Positions 1 to 4,974 of a stretch of DNA of 5,713 nucleotides are shown in pieces (positions within the stretch are counted from its first letter, which is position 1; each line of letters opens with the position of its first letter). A model generated the notes under the pieces. It was not told the DNA's origin and ran no database searches. It saw only the letters and a list, made by a program, of their open reading frames with translations. The DNA comes from Desulfobacterales bacterium (GTDB taxonomy: Bacteria > Desulfobacterota > Desulfobacteria > Desulfobacterales > Desulfobacteraceae). Location of the stretch: contig JAKSAU010000523.1 of assembly GCA_022361535.1 (NCBI GenBank), forward strand, positions 1 to 5,713. The letters are read 5' to 3'. The position numbers and the translations under genes were made by a program.

Positions 1-1209
1 GGTGTAACCCGTGATATTACTGCCAGAAAAATTGCAGAAAAAGAGAAAAAAGCCCTTGAATTCAAACTGAATCAATCAGGTAAACTTGAAGCCATGGGTA
101 CTCTGGCAGGTGGAATTGCCCATGACATGAATAATATCTTGTCTGCAATTTTAGGATATACGGAATTGTCCATAACCTCTGTCCGGGAAGGGTCCCGCAT
201 GCATTACAGGCTGAGCCGTGTGATAAATGCATCCCATAGGGCACGTGATCTGGTCAGACAGATTCTGACATTCAGCCGCCAGCAAAGCCTTGATGCAAGA
301 ACAATTAAAGTCAGCCTCATAGTAAAAGAAATCCTTGCCCTGATCCGTGCATCCCTGCCGGCAACCATTGATATTGTAAAGGAAATCGAAGACAAGGATA
401 TTGCAGTGAATGCTGATCCTTCTCAGGTCCACCAGATCATCATGAACCTTTGCTCCAATGCCGGATATGCCATGATGGAAAAAGGCGGCACATTGAAAGT
501 AACGGTAGAAAGAGCCGTTCTAAACAAAAATATACCAAGCCCTTTTCCGGAACTTGCACAAGGCAACTATGTACGGCTGACTGTCAGTGATACGGGCCAG
601 GGTATGGAAAAAGAGGTCATTGACCGGATATTTGACCCCTTTTACACCACCAAACCTGTGGGCGAGGGAACCGGAATGGGACTGTCAATGATCCATGGGA
701 TTGTCAAAAACTTAAAAGGCGGAATTCATGTCGCAAGCCAGCCAGGCCAGGGAAGTGAATTTCAAGTGGTACTACCCATGGCAGACACGTCTGACGAAAA
801 CGCAAAACCCGTATCAGATGTGAATTTGCCCCAGGGCCGGGAAAAAATCCTTTACCTGGATGATGAACCGGATATTGTGGATATGGCCCAGGAGATGCTT
901 GAGGGCATTGGATACCGGGTCGTAGGAAAAACAAACAGCTTGGACGCATTGTCTTATCTGACCAATCATATCGGAGAAATTGACTTATTGATTACAGATC
1001 AAACCATGCCCGGTATGACCGGTACAGAGCTGATTGGCAAAGCCATTGGAATGCGCCCGGGGCTGCCAGTGATACTTTGTACGGGGTTCAGTGAAAAGAT
1101 ACACGAGTCTTTTGACACAAGATGGGCTCCACCGCCCATGCTGTTCAAACCCTACGATCTTCAAACACTTGCCATACGCGTCCGCATGGCCCTGGATGAG
1201 AAACTGTGA
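1..1209 (+). CDS. Hybrid sensor histidine kinase with C-terminal receiver (5' end missing)
   Basis: The reading frame is open from base 1, so the gene starts upstream; the ATG at base 94 lies inside the kinase core and is not the start. Counting codons from base 1, residues 1-31 (GVTRDITARK...) look like the end of a PAS/PAC sensor domain and its linker. The dimerisation/phosphoacceptor helix follows with an H-box LAGGIAHDMNN (His41). The HATPase_c domain has an N-box (MNLCSNA, about 148-154), a G1 box (DTGQGM, 197-202), an F-box (IFDPFYTTK) and a G2 box (GEGTGMGLS). A receiver domain begins near residue 281: acidic pair D287/D288, phosphoacceptor D333 in ITDQTMP, T361 and K383 in FKPYD. All residues needed for autophosphorylation and internal phosphotransfer are present. 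In this family ATP is used to phosphorylate His, then the receiver Asp. The input signal and output partner cannot be told from this fragment. It converges on the acyl-CoA synthetase gene, with which no functional link is visible. Confidence 0.95.
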   Translation, partial: GVTRDITARKIAEKEKKALEFKLNQSGKLEAMGTLAGGIAHDMNNILSAILGYTELSITSVREGSRMHYRLSRVINASHRARDLVRQILTFSRQQSLDARTIKVSLIVKEILALIRASLPATIDIVKEIEDKDIAVNADPSQVHQIIMNLCSNAGYAMMEKGGTLKVTVERAVLNKNIPSPFPELAQGNYVRLTVSDTGQGMEKEVIDRIFDPFYTTKPVGEGTGMGLSMIHGIVKNLKGGIHVASQPGQGSEFQVVLPMADTSDENAKPVSDVNLPQGREKILYLDDEPDIVDMAQEMLEGIGYRVVGKTNSLDALSYLTNHIGEIDLLITDQTMPGMTGTELIGKAIGMRPGLPVILCTGFSEKIHESFDTRWAPPPMLFKPYDLQTLAIRVRMALDEKL

Positions 1210-1211
1210 AG

Positions 1212-1247
1212 AAAAAGGGCAGCAGGATGACTGATCCTGCTGCCCTT
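1212..1247 (-). terminator. Hairpin terminator shared by two convergent genes
   Basis: A perfect 14-bp stem has arms 1215-1228 (AAGGGCAGCAGGAT) and 1234-1247, with the 5-base loop GACTG. On the minus strand the stem runs into TTTTT then CTT, a U-tract typical of an intrinsic terminator, so it should end the acyl-CoA synthetase transcript, whose stop codon lies 11 bases before it. On the plus strand the stem begins 5 bases after the kinase stop, but only TT then AGATTG follows, so it would be weaker in that direction. Termination in both directions is inferred. Confidence 0.85.
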
Positions 1248-1258
1248 AGATTGAATGA

Positions 1259-3043
1259 TTAGGAATACAGTGTTTCTATTTCGTGGTCATAGTTATCGAT
1301 GATGACATTCTTTTTCAGCTTGAAGGTGGGAGTCATCATATTGTTTTCAATGGTAAATTCAGGTACCAGGGCTACCTTTTTAATTGTTTCAAAAGAGGCC
1401 AGGCCGGTATTGCGTTCGGCGATTTCCTTGTCGATCAGTGCCTTGATCTCAGCATGTTCCAAAAGTTCTGCATATTCTTCAAATGCAATGCTTTTTTCCT
1501 TGGCATAAGCCGTGATGTTTTCTTCATCCAAGGTGGCGACGGCAGACAGGTATTTTCTCTTATCTCCAACCACGCAAAACTGGTTGATGTACTTTGACGT
1601 CACCATGATACCTTCGATCCTGGAAGGAGCGATATTCTTTCCGCCGGCTGTTATAATCAGGTCTTTTTTGCGACCCGTAATCTGCAGTACATTCTTTTCG
1701 TCAATCGAACCTAAGTCTCCGGTTTTAAGCCAGCCGTCTTCGGTAAATGTCTCAGCTGTTTCTTCCGGCATTTTATAGTATTCTTTCATCACGTTTCTGC
1801 CATTGAACAGTACTTCCCCGTCATCTGCAATTTTATGCTGGATGCCTACGCCCGGAGGACCTACAACCCCAAAATCATAGTCATCTTGACGGTTCACATT
1901 TGAAAAAGAGGTGTTTTCTGTCATGCCCAGACCTTCAAGAATCAAAAGCCCTGCTGCGTGGAAAAAACGCGCAATTTCAGGATTCAAAGGTGCTGCCCCG
2001 CTGATGCACCATTTAACATTGCCACCCAATGCTTTGTGGATCTTTGAAAAAATCAGTTTGGTGGCGATTTTGTATTTCAGATTGAGTCCAAAGGGAATGG
2101 GTTGTTTGGCAATTTTTAACTGGCTGACCTGGGAACCGACCTCGCACGCCCAGTTGAATAGCTTGAGGGCTGCTCCGCCTTTTTCCTCCACACCGGAAAT
2201 GATCTTGGTGTGTATTTTTTCAAATACACGGGGCACCGAGATAAACCAATGGGGTGCTGCAAGCCCAAAGTCTTCTAAAAGCGTATCAATACTTCTGGCA
2301 AATGTAGTCCGGTTTCCGGTTTTTATGCCTGTATAACAGCATGTTCTTGCAAAAACATGGGCCAGGGGCAAAAAGACAAACATCTCTTCGCCGTCATAAA
2401 ACTTGCCGCTCTGATAAACAGACTGGCAGGTGTAGGTCAGGTTGTCATGGGTAAGAACCACACCTTTGGGAACTCCTGTGGTGCCGGAGGTGTAAATAAG
2501 GCCTGCTGTATCATCTGATTGAACCTGTTTGACCCTTGCTTCAAAGGCGTCATCTTCAATATCATTGCCCAGGCTTAAAAATTCGTCATATGAAAGAACC
2601 CAGTCGTCATCGTATTCGCCGTTAAACAGGATGACTTTCCGAATGTTGGGAATTTCATCCCGGATTTCCAGGATTTTATCCAATTGGGCCTGGTCTTCGG
2701 CAAAGACTAGTACCGCGTCAGAATGGTTGATGATATATTTGCAGTCCTCGGGCAGGTTGGATTGATAGATGCCCACAGTAGCAACCCCCACACTCAAGTT
2801 GCCGATATCAGTTAGAACCCATTTATAAGAGGTGTAGCTGAGAATATTGACCTTGTCACCGTGTCCGACACCTAGTGCGATCAGGCTTTTGGAAACAGAT
2901 TTGACCTGGTCGTAGAATTCCTGCCAAGTTATGGATGTGGCATTCGCATTTTCATCAAACCACCTATAGGCTGGTGAATGTGCGTGTTGTTCAACGGTTT
3001 CGCAGAGCATTTGATGAAAACTGGCATAATCCTTAAACTGCAT
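1259..3043 (-). CDS. Long-chain acyl-CoA synthetase (AMP-forming, FadD15-like)
   Basis: This 594-residue protein belongs to the ANL adenylating superfamily, which makes acyl-CoA from fatty acid, ATP and CoA through an acyl-AMP intermediate. The large AMP-binding domain contains the P-loop YTSGTTGVPKG (184-194), FLPLAHVFAR (224-233), CISGAAPL (346-353) and the adenylate motif EGLGMTE (370-376). The linker and C-terminal domain follow: WLKTGD (438-443), GRKKDLIITAGGKNIAPS (457-474) and a C-terminal TPTFKLKK, where K575 is the likely catalytic lysine. Length and motif spelling fit the roughly 600-residue FAA1/FadD15 type rather than short acetyl-CoA or 4-coumarate ligases; exact chain length is not readable. 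The start at 3043 was chosen because AGGAGG lies 4 bases upstream and MQFKDYASF fits the usual N-terminus; an in-frame ATG at 3085 would add 14 unlikely residues. It is probably cytoplasmic or membrane-associated and serves beta-oxidation or lipid synthesis. No partner genes of fatty-acid breakdown adjoin it. A palindrome upstream may control it. Confidence 0.93.
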   Translation of the reverse strand: MQFKDYASFHQMLCETVEQHAHSPAYRWFDENANATSITWQEFYDQVKSVSKSLIALGVGHGDKVNILSYTSYKWVLTDIGNLSVGVATVGIYQSNLPEDCKYIINHSDAVLVFAEDQAQLDKILEIRDEIPNIRKVILFNGEYDDDWVLSYDEFLSLGNDIEDDAFEARVKQVQSDDTAGLIYTSGTTGVPKGVVLTHDNLTYTCQSVYQSGKFYDGEEMFVFLPLAHVFARTCCYTGIKTGNRTTFARSIDTLLEDFGLAAPHWFISVPRVFEKIHTKIISGVEEKGGAALKLFNWACEVGSQVSQLKIAKQPIPFGLNLKYKIATKLIFSKIHKALGGNVKWCISGAAPLNPEIARFFHAAGLLILEGLGMTENTSFSNVNRQDDYDFGVVGPPGVGIQHKIADDGEVLFNGRNVMKEYYKMPEETAETFTEDGWLKTGDLGSIDEKNVLQITGRKKDLIITAGGKNIAPSRIEGIMVTSKYINQFCVVGDKRKYLSAVATLDEENITAYAKEKSIAFEEYAELLEHAEIKALIDKEIAERNTGLASFETIKKVALVPEFTIENNMMTPTFKLKKNVIIDNYDHEIETLYS

Positions 3044-3047
3044 AACT

Positions 3048-3053
3048 CCTCCT
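3048..3053 (-). promoter_or_regulatory. Ribosome binding site deciding the acyl-CoA synthetase start
   Basis: On the minus strand a perfect AGGAGG sits 4 bases before the ATG at 3041-3043. No comparable site precedes the in-frame ATG at 3085, so the shorter 594-residue protein is preferred. Confidence 0.85.
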
Positions 3054-3079
3054 GTAATCCTGCATTTATGGTATTCTGG

Positions 3080-3097
3080 CCGCAACTTTTGTTGCGG
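3080..3097. promoter_or_regulatory. 18-bp perfect palindrome upstream of acyl-CoA synthetase (operator or hairpin candidate)
   Basis: The sequence CCGCAAC-TTTT-GTTGCGG forms two perfect 7-base arms around a 4-base spacer. It is centred about 45 bases upstream of the synthetase ATG. As DNA it has the size and symmetry of an operator for a TetR-type dimer; the CAAC-N4-GTTG core resembles, but does not equal, the GAAAC-N4-GTTTC box known for the fatty-acid regulator PsrA. As RNA it would form a tight UTR hairpin. There is no U-run after it on the minus strand (CCAGAATACC follows), so it is not an intrinsic terminator. The regulatory role is inference. Confidence 0.5.
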
Positions 3098-3296
3098 AAT
3101 GGGCTCGAATCAGCTATAAACTTATGGCACTCTCCTCTTTTGGGTTGTGGTTTTTTGTAGTAAACACCATTATTTCAAAAAAAACAAGTTTTGGTTTTGG
3201 CTCTTTCAGGGCCATCGTATGTAAAAACACCGGATCTGTCATCCCGGAAAGGACTGCCGCTTTTTCAGTGGTTTTCTCGAATGATTATCCAGATAT

Positions 3297-3338
3297 GATG
3301 GGTTACGCTTCGCATAAAAAAAATGCTAAAAAAAGCGT
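3297..3338. repeat. Possible degenerate palindromic intergenic repeat
   Basis: The segment starts GATGGGTTACGCTTCGCAT, which reads like the left half of the GGGTTACGCTTCGC...TAACCC type intergenic palindromes seen in many bacterial genomes. The expected TAACCCATC right half is absent; instead an A-rich stretch follows. A residual nested fold remains: ACGCTT (3305-3310) with AAGCGT (3333-3338), and GCAT (3312-3315) with ATGC (3323-3326). The family assignment is from memory of the motif and is uncertain. Confidence 0.35.
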
Positions 3339-3485
3339 CTGATGTCCTTTCCCGTTACGGCAGATCCTAAATACTGATTTTACGTGAGCGTGCCAGATTA
3401 GCTGTCCCAAAAAAGAACGTAAATATAGATTCGCCTGAACTAAATTCAGGTCAGGCAAGAATAAGAACTTGCAAAAATTGAGATA

Positions 3486-3563
3486 GATTCCCGTCAATTA
3501 CGTCTTACCGGGCAATCGCGATTAAATACGCACCCGAAAATACAATTACCCGGGACGGGAATC
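3486..3563. repeat. 78-bp element bounded by 10-bp inverted repeats
   Basis: GATTCCCGTC at 3486-3495 is matched exactly in reverse complement by GACGGGAATC at 3554-3563. Between them lies a perfect 10-base palindrome AATCGCGATT (3514-3523), close to the centre, and a CCCGGG hexamer next to the right arm. No target-site duplication or transposase is visible. It may be a small mobile or REP-like element or simply RNA structure downstream of hpf. Confidence 0.5.
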
Positions 3564-3571
3564 GTCTCTAA

Positions 3572-3602
3572 ATGTTGCCGGGCCGAAACATCCCGGCATT
3601 TC
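3572..3602 (-). terminator. Hairpin downstream of hpf, possible terminator
   Basis: Arms TGCCGGG (3576-3582) and CCCGGCA (3592-3598) form a 7-bp GC-rich stem around a 9-base loop. With a 3-base bulge the stem extends by AAAT/ATTT. On the minus strand it lies about 20 bases after the hpf stop codon at 3620. The following sequence (AACATTTAGAG) has no proper U-run, so intrinsic termination would be weak; the hairpin may instead stabilise the transcript's 3' end. Confidence 0.45.
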
Positions 3603-3619
3603 AACGAATGTAAAAGGGA

Positions 3620-3979
3620 TTATTCGCCCACCGCCTCTTGAGGGGTGAACATGGCTTCGCTGGATTTGATACTCTGCTTGTCGCCAGCCAGGTGCCTGCG
3701 TTGTTTTTCCTTATTTTTTTTGATTTGGAGCCTGACTGTATCAGCCAGGGCATCTATAGCAGCATAAAGGTTGTTTTCTGCTTCTTCTTTGGCAAAGATC
3801 TTAATCTTATTGCACGTCAGGTTGACGTCTGCAATATGTCTTAATTTTTCAGTGGACAATACAATGTGGGCATCAGCCGGATAATCCAGCATTTTGTCCA
3901 TCTTGTCGAATTTTTCGTGGATATGTTCTTTTATGGCCTCAGATGGTTCAATGTTTTTAAACATGATGGATATCTGCAT
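3620..3979 (-). CDS. hpf: Ribosome hibernation-promoting factor, short form (HPF/YfiA family)
   Basis: This 119-residue protein matches the ribosomal subunit interface protein family, which binds the decoding region of the 30S subunit when growth slows and shields idle ribosomes. The sequence follows the family's beta-alpha-beta-beta-beta-alpha pattern: MQISIMFKNIEPSEAIKEHI, a lysine-rich first helix (EKFDKMDKML), three strands (about 36-64, including HIVLSTEK and VNLTCNKIKIFAK), then the signature helix NLYAAIDALADTV (70-82) leading into a very basic stretch (KKNKEKQRR, 87-95). The core ends near residue 98 and a polar tail of about 20 residues follows. It lacks the second, dimerising domain of long HPFs (about 180 residues or more), so it is closest in size to YfiA/RaiA (113 in E. 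coli). AGGAGG lies 5 bases before the ATG, fixing the start. It is often found next to rpoN and ptsN; here it stands alone, divergent from a flavodoxin. Confidence 0.93.
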   Translation of the reverse strand: MQISIMFKNIEPSEAIKEHIHEKFDKMDKMLDYPADAHIVLSTEKLRHIADVNLTCNKIKIFAKEEAENNLYAAIDALADTVRLQIKKNKEKQRRHLAGDKQSIKSSEAMFTPQEAVGE

Positions 3980-4015
3980 ATAAACCTCCTGGAAAATAGG
4001 TGGGTGCTGAAAACT

Positions 4016-4044
4016 AATCTAACATATCATCTCCCTCTAATCAA
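4016..4044 (-). promoter_or_regulatory. Candidate sigma-70 promoter of hpf
   Basis: On the minus strand TTGATT (4039-4044, -35-like) and TAGATT (4016-4021, -10-like) are separated by exactly 17 bases. Each hexamer matches consensus at 4 of 6 positions. Transcription would start near 4009, giving a leader of about 30 bases with the AGGAGG site in it. Match quality is modest. Confidence 0.4.
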
Positions 4045-4106
4045 CTTTGGGCAGACATCTTTCAAATGTTTTGTTTAACAGTTTGATTTTGTATTGAATT
4101 GGGTGT

Positions 4107-4235
4107 GTTGTCGCGGTGGGGACGGTATCTGCATTAACGTGTAAATTACGATTCGATCTATTTGGATCTAAAACGGAAAACTTTTTTAGATCGTTACTGT
4201 CACCCTCCTGTTAATCCATTATGTCTCGCGACAAC
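4107..4235. repeat. 129-bp segment with 9-bp terminal inverted repeats and nested arms
   Basis: GTTGTCGCG (4107-4115) pairs exactly with CGCGACAAC (4227-4235). Inside, ATTAAC (4133-4138) pairs with GTTAAT (4210-4215), and GATCTAAAA (4165-4173) pairs with TTTTAGATC (4184-4192). The arms are concentric, so the whole segment could fold as one interrupted long hairpin. No flanking target duplication is clear. It could be a miniature element, a structured RNA or binding sites. Confidence 0.4.
4165..4192. repeat. 9-bp stem-loop at the centre of the nested inverted repeats
   Basis: GATCTAAAA and TTTTAGATC form a perfect 9-bp stem with a 10-base loop. A second copy of the arm, CGATCTA at 4154-4160, can pair alternatively with TAGATCG at 4187-4193, giving two mutually exclusive folds. 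No U-run follows on the plus strand, so it is not an intrinsic terminator. Confidence 0.5.
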
Positions 4236-4249
4236 GTAGTGGGTGGGTT

Positions 4250-4281
4250 TGATACAATATTGTTTCTGTGAAAGTGTATCA
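4250..4281. promoter_or_regulatory. Inverted repeat upstream of flavodoxin, activator-site candidate
   Basis: TGATACA (4250-4256) and TGTATCA (4275-4281) are exact inverted copies spaced by 18 bases, with centres 25 bases apart. They lie about 90-120 bases before the start site predicted from the -24/-12 element, where enhancer-binding activators of sigma-54 often bind. The TGATA/TATCA half-sites also recall parts of Fur boxes, but the spacing does not fit a standard one. The function is inferred. Confidence 0.35.
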
Positions 4282-4342
4282 TACTTGTGTTCGTTGTGTT
4301 TCTCTGGTCGATAAGTCTATTGAATACAAGAGGTTATTGGGT

Positions 4343-4358
4343 TTGGCACGGATATTGA
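4343..4358 (+). promoter_or_regulatory. Sigma-54-like -24/-12 promoter of the flavodoxin gene
   Basis: TTGGCACGGATATTGA closely matches the sigma-54 consensus YTGGCACGNNNNTTGC: the -24 block TTGGCACG is perfect, the spacing is right, and only the last base of the -12 block differs (TTGA instead of TTGC). Transcription would begin near 4370, giving a leader of about 67 bases before the ATG at 4437. The changed -12 C is a real weakness, as that GC is usually conserved. Confidence 0.45.
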
Positions 4359-4436
4359 TAAATACCCTTAGTAAATTCTGTGTAATAAGTTCAATACAAC
4401 AACGCTGCATTAAACCCGTATAGTAAGGAGTGTAAG

Positions 4437-4877
4437 ATGAAAAAAGTTTTGATCGCATACACCAGCAGAACCGGCACCACAAAAAAAATGGCTGACTATC
4501 TTGCAGAAGGCATTCGGATGGCTGGTGCAGAAGTCAGTGCAGTAAAGATTTCCCAACTCAAAGATGAAGGTGAGATAGCAGGTTATGATGGATATCTTTT
4601 TGGCTGTCCAACCTATCACAAAGATATGACCGGCGGGATGAAGCAATTCCTTTTTGTTGCGGAACGGGCAAACCTTACCGGCAAAATTGGCGGCGCATTT
4701 GGATCCCATACCCACAGCGGTGAATCTGCTCCCATGATTTATGATACCATGCAGCATGTTTTTAAAATGGATGTCACGGATCTTGGTCCATTAAACCTGA
4801 CCGAAGCCATGATGGAAACCGACGAAGGTACAAAAGCCTGCCAGCAATACGGAAAAGCCCTGGCTGAAAAATTTTAA
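4437..4877 (+). CDS. Flavodoxin (FMN-binding electron carrier)
   Basis: This 146-residue protein has the length and layout of a stand-alone flavodoxin, a small soluble carrier of one or two electrons that can replace ferredoxin. After the first strand (KKVLIAYTS) comes the FMN phosphate loop TSRTGTTKKMA (9-19). The second flavin loop is around CPTYHKDM (57-64), and the third is GAFGSHTHSGE (86-96). No aromatic residue of the classical Trp type is seen in the second loop; Tyr60 and His61 are the nearest stacking candidates. The wording of the third loop (FGSxxxSGE) resembles the flavodoxin domain of flavodiiron proteins more than classical Desulfovibrio flavodoxin, but no metallo-beta-lactamase domain is attached. 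The start is supported by AAGGAG 6 bases upstream. A strong terminator follows, so the main transcript is probably monocistronic, and a sigma-54-like element precedes it. Redox partners cannot be read from this window. Confidence 0.9.
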   Translation: MKKVLIAYTSRTGTTKKMADYLAEGIRMAGAEVSAVKISQLKDEGEIAGYDGYLFGCPTYHKDMTGGMKQFLFVAERANLTGKIGGAFGSHTHSGESAPMIYDTMQHVFKMDVTDLGPLNLTEAMMETDEGTKACQQYGKALAEKF

Positions 4878-4900
4878 TAGCGGGGAGTAGGGAAAAGGAG

Positions 4901-4935
4901 AAGGGTCGTCAGCCATTAGCTGGCGACCCTTTTTT
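4901..4935 (+). terminator. Strong intrinsic terminator after flavodoxin
   Basis: The arms 4901-4913 (AAGGGTCGTCAGC) and 4919-4931 (GCTGGCGACCCTT) form a 13-bp stem with a single U-G pair and the 5-base loop CATTA. The stem runs directly into a T-tract (4930-4935, six T) followed by CTTTC. It lies 23 bases after the flavodoxin stop and 40 bases before the rhodanese start. Confidence 0.93.
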
Positions 4936-4974
4936 CTTTCCCTTAAAGAATCTACCCGAAAAAGGAATCATAAA

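Larger units (their letters stand above)
3044..3619. other. Gene-poor spacer between acyl-CoA synthetase and hpf
   Basis: No convincing gene is found in these 576 bases. Small open frames (for example plus 3124-3342 and minus 3303-3497) lack ribosome sites and recognisable motifs. From the synthetase side the spacer holds: the AGGAGG site and 18-bp palindrome; an AT-rich stretch with A and T runs (about 3150-3200); an imperfect hairpin at 3230-3247 (CCGGAT/ATCCCGG) that on the minus strand is followed by TGTTTTT and could be a weak terminator; a palindrome-like repeat half at 3297-3338; overlapping small hairpins at 3433-3472 (GCCTGA/TCAGGC and GCAAG/CTTGC); and the inverted-repeat cluster at 3486-3598. 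I could not find a convincing sigma-70 promoter for the synthetase, although one must lie here or farther upstream. Confidence 0.6.
3980..4436. other. 457-bp divergent control region between hpf and flavodoxin
   Basis: No gene can be supported here; stop codons are frequent and the small minus frame 4279-4482 runs into the flavodoxin without a ribosome site. The hpf side carries an AGGAGG site and a sigma-70-like promoter. The middle carries nested inverted repeats (4107-4235). The flavodoxin side carries a TGATACA/TGTATCA inverted repeat, the perfect palindrome ACAATATTGT (4254-4263), a sigma-54-like promoter and an AAGGAG ribosome site (4425-4430). The length is large for two simple promoters and suggests complex control or an unannotated small RNA. 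Confidence 0.6.

Noticed and set aside
94..1209. Kinase gene starting at ATG 94
   Set aside because: The frame is open to base 1 and the upstream residues are a good match to a PAS-domain end and kinase linker; the ATG lies in the H-box helix.
1283..2765. Several plus-strand open frames opposite the acyl-CoA synthetase
   Set aside because: They are antisense shadows of a gene with clear family motifs and lack their own ribosome sites.
3044..3085. 14-residue N-terminal extension of the acyl-CoA synthetase from an ATG at 3085
   Set aside because: No ribosome site precedes it, it overlaps the 18-bp palindrome, and a perfect AGGAGG sits just before the internal ATG at 3043.
3124..3342. Plus-strand 72-residue open frame in the spacer
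   Set aside because: There is no Shine-Dalgarno sequence, no recognisable motif, and it crosses T- and A-runs and the degenerate palindromic repeat.
3389..3395. TGGCACG on the minus strand as a second sigma-54 site for the acyl-CoA synthetase
   Set aside because: The -24 block is good, but the -12 position reads CGTA with no TTGC-like sequence, and it is about 350 bases from the start codon.
3303..3497. Minus-strand 64-residue open frame in the spacer
   Set aside because: It starts with TTG, has no ribosome site and matches no family I recognise; it spans several small inverted repeats.
4165..4192. Intrinsic terminator at the GATCTAAAA stem
   Set aside because: The T-run is inside the stem, no U-tract follows, and no gene lies directly upstream on either strand to be terminated.
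3044..4436. CRISPR array or integron attC array in the spacers
   Set aside because: There are no regularly spaced direct repeats and no paired attC core sites; the repeats found are single inverted pairs.
4279..4757. Minus-strand open frames overlapping the flavodoxin and its promoter
   Set aside because: They run antisense to a well-supported gene and carry no family motif.
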